Source: Silene latifolia | Taxonomy: Eukaryota > Streptophyta > Magnoliopsida > Caryophyllales > Caryophyllaceae | Length of the DNA stretch: 64,000 nt | Reading direction: 5' to 3' | Assembly (NCBI RefSeq): GCF_048544455.1 | Contig: NC_133526.1 | Coordinates: 2,868,001-2,932,000 of the forward strand | In this document: positions 50,562 to 61,000 of the stretch, in pieces | Numbering within the stretch: position 1 is the first letter of the stretch | How the letters are laid out: the number at the start of each line of letters is the position of its first letter | The notes under the pieces: generated by a model | What the model was told of the DNA's origin: nothing | The model's input: the letters and a program-made list of their open reading frames with translations, nothing else | The model's database searches: none | Made by a program: the position numbers and the translations under genes

Positions 50562-50728
50562 CGGAGCCAGGATCTTAAGTCAGGGGACAAAAGGATAATA
50601 TTATAAGGAGACCTCAGAAAAATTCAAAAATTTGAAATAAAAATTTCAAAATTTTCAAACGTTGACGGGGCAAGCGCCCATGCTAGCCCTCCCCCCCCCC
50701 CCCCCCCCCCCCACACACACACTACTTA
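50562..50728. mobile_element. hAT-like MITE in partial P450 copy, with poly-C run
   Basis: AGTGGCGGAGCCAGGATCTT starts a degraded copy of the element better kept at 55297-55455. Its right part has become a run of about 20 C followed by ACACACAC. It shares its position within the duplicated segment. Confidence 0.7.
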
Positions 50729-51054
50729 GAAGTCTCCCTCGACTCCTTAAGACGAGCCTTTTCGTTTGAATTTAAAACAGAAAATGTGACCTATTTACGA
50801 TAAAATGTGGCCATTTTTTGATTAAAAAAAAATAAGTTTTTCTATATAAAATATGAAGAATTTGAGCTGTAACTTTAGCTGCAACATTATGTCGTTAACT
50901 AAATGATCACTTTTTTTTATTTTTATTTTATTTTATGAAATGACGATATTTTCTCTATTTAGTTAACGACAAAAAATATTTTCGCGATAAAAAAAATATT
51001 TTATATTTTATTTAAAGATGGACGTCAACAAAAGCAAATAAATGAGACAAATAG

Positions 51055-51090
51055 AACAAGTCCGCGATTTTCGCGGGTACAAAAGTAGTT
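51055..51090 (+). other. Helitron-end-like hairpin
   Basis: CCGCGATTTTCGCGGGTAC is a short GC-rich hairpin followed by an A-rich stretch, as near the 3' ends of plant Helitrons. The expected CTRR end is not cleanly present (AAGTAGTT instead). It lies about 100 bp beyond the place where the P450 duplication ends. Confidence 0.3.
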
Positions 51091-52007
51091 CTCATTTAAA
51101 TTGTTTTTACTTAATTAAACGTTACAACGGTTAATAGAAAATAAGGGAAAATAATAATTTACTTTATAAAATATCATTGTTATTTCCAAACGTACAGAAA
51201 AAATAAAAATAAGTATATATCTATGATTAACACTTCTTATTATCACTTTGATAGAGTTGGACTAAGAAAAATATAATTCAGTCATCGAGTAAAATTTATA
51301 TAATTCCGTAACAAAAGCCAAAATAAGAATAAAAGAATAATAGGTTACAATAACAACCACAAAAAAAAAAAAAACTCAACATAATTATGTAATATCTAGC
51401 CATTATAAAAGTAATAAAAAATAATTTACATGATTTTCACGAGAAATTAAATTAGTACTCCGTATATACTAAAAAAGGCATGATAAAGCATCACATTCCC
51501 TTTGACAGAATTTTTGCAAATCACATCTTTTAATAAAAAAAAAGATAAATTGTTGAAAGAGTTTCTAGGATTAAACACAATCATTAAAATTGGCTTTTCA
51601 TTTTCAAAGTAATTAAACAATCGTTAAACATCAAAATAAATATTAAATAAATTTTGAAATTTTATTGTTAGAATAAAATTTACGAATAAAATAATCTTTA
51701 TTCTTTCAACGTTTATAATCCGCACCATACTCTTTCAATACAATGTTAACCAATTAAATTACCTTGAATTATAGTTCGCAAATAAAAATATAAAAATTTC
51801 TATTTTAAAAAATTATTTTTGGTTGAATTAATTACGTAACTCAAATGTTTTTATTGAAAGAACAATAAAATAAAACAAATGACTGGAATGGAGGAGGTAT
51901 AATAAAAAAATCAAAGACAACAAGAATAATAACAATAATCGTGGCAAAACAATAATAAACTTAGCAATATTAGTGGCATTATACAAATATCGTATTGATT
52001 AATAGAA

Positions 52008-52678
52008 TTAGCTCGCAGACAGACGCGAAATCTCCCTAACACCATGAAGAGCATCCTGGAGATACTCTTGAAGAAAAACTCTATGATGTACAATAGCTCT
52101 TGAATTAGCTTGTACACCCAACTCAGCTACCATTTAGCTACCATTTCTGAGTAAACATCCAAATTTGGGGGCAGCAAGACAATTAGAGCATCCTTAGCAG
52201 TATGACTTAAAGCGAGGCGGAGCTGGTGTACATCGCGGACCTTATAAAGGTAGGACTTGAGCGAGGTAATCTTCAACAATTTGCTTGACTTCGTACTGCT
52301 TGTTAAAGACCCTGCTTGCCTCAGTAAGGTCCGCGAATTGCTTAGAATAAACCTCGCCCAAGTCAGCCACGGTTTGTCGAGCAGTCTTCTTAAAATAGGA
52401 TTTTGCGGCTTGAATGGCTATAGGATCCTCCGACGTATCTGTCGTCCATGGATAGAGTTGAAGCGTGGCTTCATCAAGAGCTGTTTGATCAATATCAAGA
52501 TGTTGAATGACTTGCCCTAACAGGGTGAATAACTTCGTCATGGGAGATCTGGGAGAAGAACCGGATCCGTCGGAAGATTCATCGCAGATTGAATGTGGTG
52601 TATGAGGGGTTTCGGTGGGGAGTCATCGGAGGAGATTGGGTGTGGTGGAGAAGCGTTTTTCGGTGGAGATATGAACAT
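52008..52678 (-). pseudogene. broken intronless gene copy, family not recognised
   Basis: A run of protein-like sequence on the minus strand without introns but with frame changes. A 46-codon frame starting at 52678 (MFISPPKNASPPHP...VLLPDLP) ends in a stop that overlaps the ATG of the next frame (52541-52242, 99 codons, with TARQTVADLGEVYSKQFADL and KQYEVKQIVEDYLAQ). A third frame (YKVRDVHQLRLALSHTAKDA, LLPPNLDVYSEMVA) and a fourth (ELGVQANSRAIVHHRVFLQE) follow to 52008. Together they look like one helical protein broken by at least two or three small changes, perhaps a retrocopy. A TATATATAC box lies upstream at about 52776-52784. I could not name the family. Confidence 0.45.
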
Positions 52679-52859
52679 TTGTTTTGGGAGAGTTAGTGTA
52701 AAACAAGGATTTTAGGGAGATGAAGTGAAGGAGGTGAAGGTTTTGGGTGGGGTTGATTGTTTGAAGGAGTGTGTATATATACCTCAGACGGGGAGGGAAG
52801 AGGAAGTTGGAGGGAAACGGAAGGGGAGGTGCCATTTTTGATGAGGTAATTGGAAGGGA

Positions 52860-53055
52860 AGACGAGGGAGGTGGTAGAGGTTGAGGGAGGTTGGTTTATA
52901 ATAGAGGGGAGAGGGAGGGGGAGGGGGAAGTTTTCCTTAATTGTTTTATTACGGGGAAGGTTGAAGGTTAGTTTTTAATTAGGGGGAGGGAGAGGGAGAG
53001 GGAGAGGGAGATTTTTCCTTAATCAATCAATATCTATCTATCTATCTATATTAAC
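52860..53055. repeat. purine-rich and ATCT simple repeats
   Basis: GGGAGAGGGAGGGGGAGGGG and later (GGGAGA)n at 52981-53011, then (ATCT)n at about 53031-53050. Low-complexity DNA between the two P450 copies. Confidence 0.8.
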
Positions 53056-53080
53056 CAGGTAGTATCCCGCGCTTTGCGCG
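53056..53080 (-). other. second Helitron-end-like hairpin
   Basis: CCCGCGCTTTGCGCGG is a perfect short hairpin. Read on the minus strand it is followed by GATACTACCTGGTTAATATAG, close to, but not exactly, a Helitron CTRR terminus. It lies about 400 bp from the left end of the duplicated P450 segment. Confidence 0.35.
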
Positions 53081-53715
53081 GCCTGTTTTAAAATTTTATG
53101 ATTATAATTGAAGAAAAAATAATAGGTTTTTCTACATGCTACCTTGTATTTCTTCAAATTCTACATGGCTTCCCTCGCTTTTCAAAAATATCAGTGTTAA
53201 TGAAAATATTTTACATTAACCAAAATTCTTTAATTCGTCTCTTTTAAATGTTTCTATTATGCATTTTTGATAGATTTTTTGTCAATAATTTGTCATGTTA
53301 TTCACATAAATATCGTTTTTCCAATCGTAAACATATTTTCTTTACAAATTAAAATGTTTCTAAATACTCTTTAAGGAAAACGATTCGTGATTCTATCATT
53401 ATCCAAGTTTAGCATTTGTCTTTGGCGGTCGACGAAGTGTCAACCACCATGTATATATCCAACAATTTATTCTTCCAATCACAAACCAACTCTACATAGT
53501 ACAAAGTTTAATGTTTTTTTTTTTTTTTTGGAAATACAAGAAGTACATACTTACATTAGTTACATTACATCCAATCCTTTTAAGAAAACGCAAATTCTCA
53601 AATAAAATCATTGTTCAACTTTATAATACCGTATGCACTTCATCTATTATCATTAGATGAAATCCATATACTTGTTATGTCGTTATCGTACACAGATCTT
53701 GTTAAAGCTAATTGT

Positions 53716-56700
53716 CTAGGACGATCTTATAACTTTAGCAAGACAATTATCAATAGGACTCGAAATTGGCAAGTATTTGATTGCACATTCTGGATTTAAC
53801 CTCTCTAACCTGCAAAACAAGTATATTTTCACTTATTTAGAGTTTCGCTACAACAACACTAATATTCATATCATAATACAAATATAAAAGATGTTAATAA
53901 ATTTATGCCAATGTATTAAGAAATTAGGATAAAAGAAAAGGAAAGATTTATACTTATAATTAAGGAGAAAATAGTGAAGGAAAACATAGATTTCGAGCTT
54001 AGCTAGATCACGTCCAGGGCACATTCTACTTCCTGCTCCAAACGGAATGAAATTTGTTCTTGTCTTTGGATCCTGTTCAAAGTATAATTACGAGATCAAT
54101 GAAATTTGGTCGATTTTACCACTTGACTAAAAATACGTGAGAGGGATTCTGAAAAATGTAATAAAATGGTTTGAACAAAGAAAGTGTATTTAATTCTATT
54201 GGTTATTAGACAATAAATATTACGGAGTATGTTTCGATAAAAGTACTTACATCCCATCTTGAAGGTATAAATTCCTTGGAAAACATATAATTGTCCGAAT
54301 TCAGGTGAGCGCTTCTAAGCCAAGGTAGGATTCTCCATCCTTTCGGCACATTATAACCTATCGACAACATACATATCAAATGTCAGTGTCAAAATTGAAA
54401 AAAAAAAAGAATTATTAGGTAAATGACTTAAATCAAGCATTGCAAGGAGTGTCATAAACTAACCATTGATGGTAACATCAGTAGCCGCCTCTCGGAATAG
54501 TGTGAATGATATATTCACCAAACGTAGAGTCTCGTCAATAACCTTAATCACAGAAGATTACGAGATTAATGAAGTTAACTACTAAAAGCATATTTGTTTT
54601 TTGTTTGAAGTGTTGCGACACATAAAAGTGTTGTTGATCACGTACCTTAGATAGATACTCCATTTGTCGAGTCTCTTTTAATGTTAATCCTACTTGATTA
54701 GGTGATCTCTTCATCACTATATTTTGTTGCTCCTCCTAAACACCAATTTAAACCAACACATATTATTATTGTCTGATCGTCTCTCAGAAGACTTTATCGT
54801 ACAAATTAAAAACTCACCTTTGCTTTTTGAAAGATTTGAGGGTTTTCTTGCAAAAGCATAACAACCCACATAATTGCATGGGCAGAGGATTCATGTCCAG
54901 CATTTAGCAATGCATTAATCAAATCCACAATTTCTTCATCACTTAATTTAACTCCATTATCACTCTCAATTTCCATAAACATATCCAACATATCCTTCAT
55001 ATGTCCTTCCTTTTTTGTAACGTTTTCGGCTTTTCTCTCGTCTACAACCCTTTGAAATATCTTTTGTAAATTTTTCCGAGCCTGTTCAAGATTAACACTT
55101 GTTAAAACTTATCACAGTCTTATTCATGTGTTGGAAACACTACAAGATTGTTTTCAGACTATATATAGAGTTTAGACAATAGTAGACGGTTTTCTTCTAT
55201 ACCATCGTATTTCAAAGCCAAAGAATATCAAATCCTCAACTTCGACAAAAGATCGAAAACAAGGTCAATAATATTTTAATTTGTCGTACCCAGAAGCAGT
55301 GGCGGAACCAGGATTTAAAGTCAGGGGGTGAAAGGGTAATATTATAAGAGGAGCTCGGAAAAATTCAAAAATTTGAACTAAAAAAATCAATATTTTCAAA
55401 CGCTGGCGGGGGCGAGCGCCCCTACTGGCCCGCCCCCTCCCTCGCTCCACCACTACCCAGAAGTCTCCCTTGACTCCTTAAGATGGGCCTTTTCGTTTGA
55501 ATTTAAAACAGAAAATGTGACCCATTTACGATAAAATGTGGCCATTTTTTGATAAAAAAAGTTTTTCTATATAAAATGTGAAGAATTTTAGCTGTAACTT
55601 TAGCTGCAACATTATGTCGTTAACTAAATGATCACTTTTTTTTATTTTTATTTTATTTTATGAAATGACGATATTTTCTCTGTTTTAATTTTAGACGGAA
55701 AAGACCTGTCTGAAATGAGAATTTGTCATACCTTGAGAGCATTATGATATGCAAAACCAGGAAGGTTAATAGCCATAGACTTTAGCCCTTGATTCAAAGT
55801 AGTATACTCCTTCTCCAAGGCCTCCATAATAGAATGATCAAAACTCTTCTCACCAACAATAACATACATGATCACCTTGAAGGCAATCCTCCTCATTTCA
55901 GTTAAAAACTCGATAGGCCGAGACGTGTTACTCCATTCTTCCAATGATGATTTCACAACTTGTTCAATGTGTTTCAAGTAATTAGACAAGGCTTCTTGGC
56001 CGGAAAAGGTGGCCGTAGTTAGTCGTCTAAGACGCTTATGTTCGTCGTTAGAAATGCCATGAAATGCTCTCTTTCCCATGAGTTTAGTGATTGATTCGGG
56101 GAAACCGGGTCCGAATGTTGTGTCATCTGATAAAACTCTCTTGCAGGATTCAGGTGTTGTGACTATTACACATGGTTTTCCAAACATTACTGCTCTGTAT
56201 ATTCCTGTTGCTCCATATCTGTATGTTTGTCAAATATAACCGAACAGGTCTTAGTTTAGCGGTTAAGACGTAGATATCGTGACAATAGGTCACAGGTGCG
56301 AATCCCTCTGCCTCATATATTACTGGCCTTAGCGCCTCAAGCCCTCAATTTCAAACCAAAAAAAAAAAAATCAATCTTGACTAACATATAGTTTAACTTA
56401 TATAAACTTGTAATAATTTACTCGACTTGTTTCACTAGGTTGTTTACATTTTTCAAAATACGTGAGATGCATTTCGAAAAGTGTGAGGAATCTAATAAAG
56501 TGGCACGCGTAATATTTGAAATATTCAAGAACAGCTAGGATAAGTAATTTGGATTGTCGATAAAAGGTTGGGAAGGTCACTGGTTCAAACCTTACTATCG
56601 TAGCTTGTGAGTCACATGACAGGTTACATGCTACATAAACGTGAATAAGTCTTAACTCGACTAAGGACTATTACATTATTACGAGGAAAATTTTCGTACT

Positions 56701-56985
56701 GAAAATTAGTAGGGTCGTAAAAAAAATCGAGTTAAGAAGAGAGTGAGACCTTGAAGCAAAGTCGGAGATGAACGAGTCGGGCCGATTAGATTTAAAAGCC
56801 TTAAGGAAAGACAATTGAGTGCCTATGAAAGGCCAACCCATGTCACCTGGAGGAAGAACAAGTCCCTTCTTACCCAATTTCCTTACATAAATCCACTCAT
56901 TCGCGTTCTTCAACGCCCAATAAACCGCCCATACGCCACTCAACACCACTGCGACCGCCACCCAAATTGACCGCTCCATCTCCAT
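53716..56985 (-). CDS. CYP88: cytochrome P450, CYP88-like (ent-kaurenoic acid oxidase type)
   Basis: Membrane-bound monooxygenase. CYP88A enzymes oxidise ent-kaurenoic acid to GA12 in gibberellin synthesis; other CYP88s oxidise triterpenes, so the substrate is open. Minus-strand exons: 56985-56750, 56218-55732, 55081-54818, 54735-54646, 54542-54464, 54357-54251, 54072-53954, 53809-53716; 491 residues, the usual CYP88 length, all GT-AG. An N-terminal anchor [18 protein letters not shown] (about 8-25) is followed by [40 protein letters not shown], the I-helix [14 protein letters not shown], the ExxR element VIDETLR, PSRW and the heme-cysteine loop [13 protein letters not shown]. It looks intact. 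A 3' partial copy lies downstream at 48997-50342. Intron 1 carries a tRNA-derived SINE and intron 2 a hAT-like MITE. Confidence 0.93.
55297..55455. mobile_element. hAT-like MITE with perfect 8-bp TSD in CYP88 intron 2
   Basis: 159 bp, CAGTGGCGGAACCAGG at the left and CTCCACCACTA at the right, flanked by CCCAGAAG on both sides (55289-55296 and 55456-55463). A decayed copy is at the same place in the partial P450 copy, so the insertion predates the duplication. Confidence 0.85.
56232..56372 (+). mobile_element. tRNA-derived SINE with poly(A) tail
   Basis: About 140 bp. An A-box-like TTAGTTTAGCGGTTAAGACG is followed some 30 bp later by a B-box-like AGGTGCGAATCCC, then a unique body and an A-run. 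The spacing and sequence are tRNA-like, but no cloverleaf can be drawn. It lies in intron 1 of the CYP88 gene, in the opposite orientation. Confidence 0.6.
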
Positions 56986-57084
56986 TTTATCAAAAATTAG
57001 TCAAAAAATTGTTGATGTCCTTTTTCTTGGTATTGTTATTTTTCCTTTTAATTTCGGTGTAATTTATTTTGGTACGATATGGTC

Positions 57085-57092
57085 TATATATA
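57085..57092 (-). promoter_or_regulatory. TATA box of the CYP88 gene
   Basis: TATATATA lies about 100 bp upstream of the ATG at 56985 on the minus strand. This would give a leader of roughly 65-75 bases. Confidence 0.5.
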
Positions 57093-58083
57093 CTTCAGAT
57101 GAGTGTAAGCCGAGATTGTGTGACACAATATGATACGATACAATACGATATGAATCAACTTCCGTAAGCACACAAATGGCCAAAATCTAACAGATTCTAC
57201 TAGATTATCAAAGATCACAGACAAGAAGATGATTATTTTAAACGAAGACAAGTATTTGACTGCAGAGGAATAGGTCGTCGATTTGATCCGTAATTCTGAT
57301 TTCATATAGGAACCCGTCATATATTTTATTTACAAAATGACATTTAAAAATAAATAAATAAAGATACGAAGAAATCAAAGAAATTAGTTTAAAAAAAGAT
57401 GTTTTCAATTCGTAGTTCAAAAATGATCGCTTTTACGAGAAATAATTGATTGTTTGATTCCGACAGTGTTCTAACAGGGTTCTGAAGCAACAATTAACAA
57501 CAGATGATTTTTTTACCCGACTTGAAACGACCCTGTCCATAATTGACCCGATAAAAAGCACATAAACAGGCCAAAGTTGAAGTGACCCAGCCCAACTGCC
57601 AGGACCAAAATGACCCATTTGTCGGTCTTGTATAAACCACAGTATAGTTGTCAGGCCTAGGTCTCGCAGAATCATAAGGTCCTCAGGTCCTGTAAACCAA
57701 GTCGCATCAAACCCAAGCACAAAATCACACCGAAGATTTCGATTAATCTCCACAATGAAGATTTTTGCCGGAATATAGGCACCACCTCCAGAAGCAAGTT
57801 ATAGAACATAAAAAAAAGTGACAATTACAAAAAGTAATCCAAATAGGGAGTCAACCTCAAATTCTCATTTCCAAGAATTAAGAATGGAAGCGTATTTTCG
57901 TACATATTAAGAAAACATTTCGAAAGGGATAATCTGAATCTTCAAACTAGAGTAATTGACCAAAACTAGAAAAGTGCAGCAAAGCGGTAATTCCTGTATA
58001 AACTAAAACCTATGTATGACAACAAAGTTTCCAGCATACTGATAAATTTAGTAAAGGAAAAACGTGAAGAGTGACGACATAAA
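57093..58083. other. intergenic between CYP88 promoter and pyruvate kinase 3' end
   Basis: A GACCCAGCCC/TGACCCATTTG-type stretch at about 57510-57720 looks like a decayed element. The right part, from about 57800, is probably the pyruvate kinase 3' UTR. No gene is supported. Confidence 0.4.
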
Positions 58084-61000
58084 CTAGCCTTTCACTTGAC
58101 GGACTTGGATATGGTGAGTGGATTCTTCACGCCAGATTGGTTGCGCTCCACTTTGTACCAGAGTTACATGCTGTCCAGCGTTTACCAATTTCTTGCTCTG
58201 TTGGCAAACATGTTTAGCATCAGGCATCAGGTATCGATACCATGTATTTTGAATCTACTAACAATAGAAAGAGATTTACCGTTAATAGTTTTAAAGCTCG
58301 GGAAAATGTTTCCTCTACATCATCTGAAAAGTCCATATAAATGGGCATCACTCCGTGATAAAGAACCAGTTTCTGCTTCACCCTTTGACTGCCAAGCAAC
58401 AAACGATTTATATAAGTAGGCAATTTAATATGCAAACATTGAATGTGCAGAGACACAGCAGATATTGTAAAGGAATTTCTAACGCATTGGGTACCCAGTA
58501 ACGTAATACAGTATCAGTATCGAACAGAATAAACATCTATTCAGGTAACGCATTCGATTCATCCTTTCACGCTGATCTAAGCTTTTTGGACAACCTTGGA
58601 ACTCCCGAGTCAAATCAATGTCTTATCTGCGACAGGTTCACAAGTGAGACCAGCCTATTGGGTGTGTTTGGATAGCAAAAGTGGAGGGAAAAGAAGGGGA
58701 TGGGGAAGGAGGGAAGGGAAAGGGAGGGAAGGGAAGGGAAGGGGAAAATGAGTGTGGGTGTTTGGATACAATTTCCCTCCAAATCTTGCCTATTGTGGAG
58801 AGATTTTGATTAGGCTTGGAAGAGGGAAATTGAATCCGTCCAAATCTCTCCCCCTCCATTTCCCTCCACCCTCATTTGCTATCCAAACAAAGGATTTTAA
58901 ATCCCCTACTCTCCCTCCCTTTCTTTTCTCTCCAAATCCCTCAATCCAAACACACCCTAAATCTTCATGTATTTGTCATTTAATTATAGGGTGAATTAGT
59001 TGATCTCAAATGTAGAACAGTCTTATAAATGTTTTCGTGGACAGCGTCAGATATGTATAGTTCGGTCAGCACCAAGCACACACCATAAGAATCCGACATA
59101 GCATCGAGCTCATGCATACATAAGAATCAGAAATATGGTTATGGAAAGAGTGGCTCTATTGGAGGGAAAAGAAATGTATCATGTGCAGTAGCTTAGAGTT
59201 AGAGAGGCCTGACCAGTGCATACTAAATTAGGTTATGAAATAGTGGCTGTGTAGCCTATACATGCTATATTGGAGGGAATGAAATGCATCATATGCAAAG
59301 TACCTCCCTACTTTTCTTTTTTAACTTCCGCTTTCCTTTTTTGACATTAATAACTAAGCAAATGGAAACAAGTAACTGCACAAATGCACAATACTCTTTT
59401 GTAGGTTAAATAACTCCTGGAAGCTCCAACAAATACACCGTTTCCAAATAAGCATACAAAAACCAATGGTGAATTCCATAAAACTCTGTAGTGAATTCTT
59501 GTTTCGACTTTTCAATCAAGAATACATGTGTCATATCGATATACCATAAACTTAATTCTTGATTCACTTACTCGTTCGTAAAGGCAAAGATTGCTGATGA
59601 CGGTCGAAAATGGCTTAGGAGAACAGCCATTGATCCTGTTCGTGTGAAAACAATAAGCGGAGTATCTAGAGTGTTGGCCATGGTAGTTGCGTGGAAAGCA
59701 AACATCATTCCCATATGGTTCTGCACCATATCAACCAGTGTTAGCATTAAGAAATTCCTACTTCTATTAATAATTATACAAAAAAGAGCAATTTACACAG
59801 AAATATTTAATCAGCTTCCTCTAATTTTAGTGCATAGAAACACCGGGTTACGGTAGAATAAGGCAACTGTTCTCTATAGGTTATAATGATGTACATAGAT
59901 GATATAGAAAAGCAAGAAAACAAAACAACTTCTACATCTGTACATCAGAAACAGGGAGCAAGAAAAACTACCTTGTATACATCAGATGGTACAGGAGGAC
60001 TATTATTCGTGGGTTTTAAGCTCGATTCAATCCTCAATGCAACAGAATGCATAACCTTGACTGCCTTCAATGGGTACCTTTAGCAAGGAAAACAAAAACA
60101 AAAGTGAGCAAACACTAGAGATTGCAACTACTTTATGAGAAAAGGGGAACCACTAGAATTTCGAGAAGTAAAAAGAATACACAATTGCTTATATGAAAGA
60201 TTAGTTGGGCCAACATCTCTTCTAGTGACTTACTTTCCATGAGCAGTTTCTCCTGACAGCATGATTGCGTCTGAACCTTCTCTAACAGCGATGGCAATAT
60301 CAGAAACCTCAGCTCTTGTAGGCGTTGGATGTTCAATCATGCTCTCAAGCATGTTAGTTGCCACGATAACGGGCTTTTGCATGCTGTGACACATCCTAAT
60401 GATTTCCTCCTGGAATTAAGAATGACCACAAACTTACATAGTTATATATCAGTTTTACAATGCTACGGAAACATGAGTTCTTGAAAGGGGGAAAAAAATA
60501 TTTGAGTAACTGAAGAAACAGAATGGCAGACTTATGAAAAGCCGAATTATGGCACTAGGAGTTCAATAAGAAATTGGAGTCATATTTAAGGCGGGAACTA
60601 AAAAACATTCACCCATAACATAGGTTCTATGAACCAAAGAGATCTTCAGCAGATCAGGCAGTCCCTCGTGAAGTTAAGGTTTCATCTTCAGTCATAATTA
60701 TCTCCTAATCGAACTTTTGGAAATAAGGGTAGGCTTGCACATCACATAGTAAAGATGAACATTCTACTGCACCACGACGAGTTTCACTTTCCCTCAAAGC
60801 TGACTTATGAAACTACAACTACATAGATTTCCTAATTTATAACAAAACACACAGGGTATCTGTTAGTAAATCAAGCAGCTACAAATTCAAGAACATTAGA
60901 ATCATTTTTGTCTAGTCAACTTGCATCATTCAGCAAATCAAAACTATTTTCATCTACTTAGACTTCCTCTTTCTTCCCAAAAAAAAGACATGAGTTTCCA

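Noticed and set aside
50685-50715. Run of about 20 C as an assembly gap or G-quadruplex of interest
   Set aside because: It lies in a decayed MITE where the sister copy has CCCGCCCCCTCCCTCG, so it is most simply slippage or base-calling trouble in a C-rich stretch.
52257-52520. Plus-strand open frame of 87 codons
   Set aside because: It is the shadow of the better-supported minus-strand remnant at 52008-52678 and shows no protein-like motif.
56240-56310. tRNA gene
   Set aside because: It has A- and B-box-like motifs, but no cloverleaf can be drawn; followed by a unique body and poly(A), it fits a SINE better.
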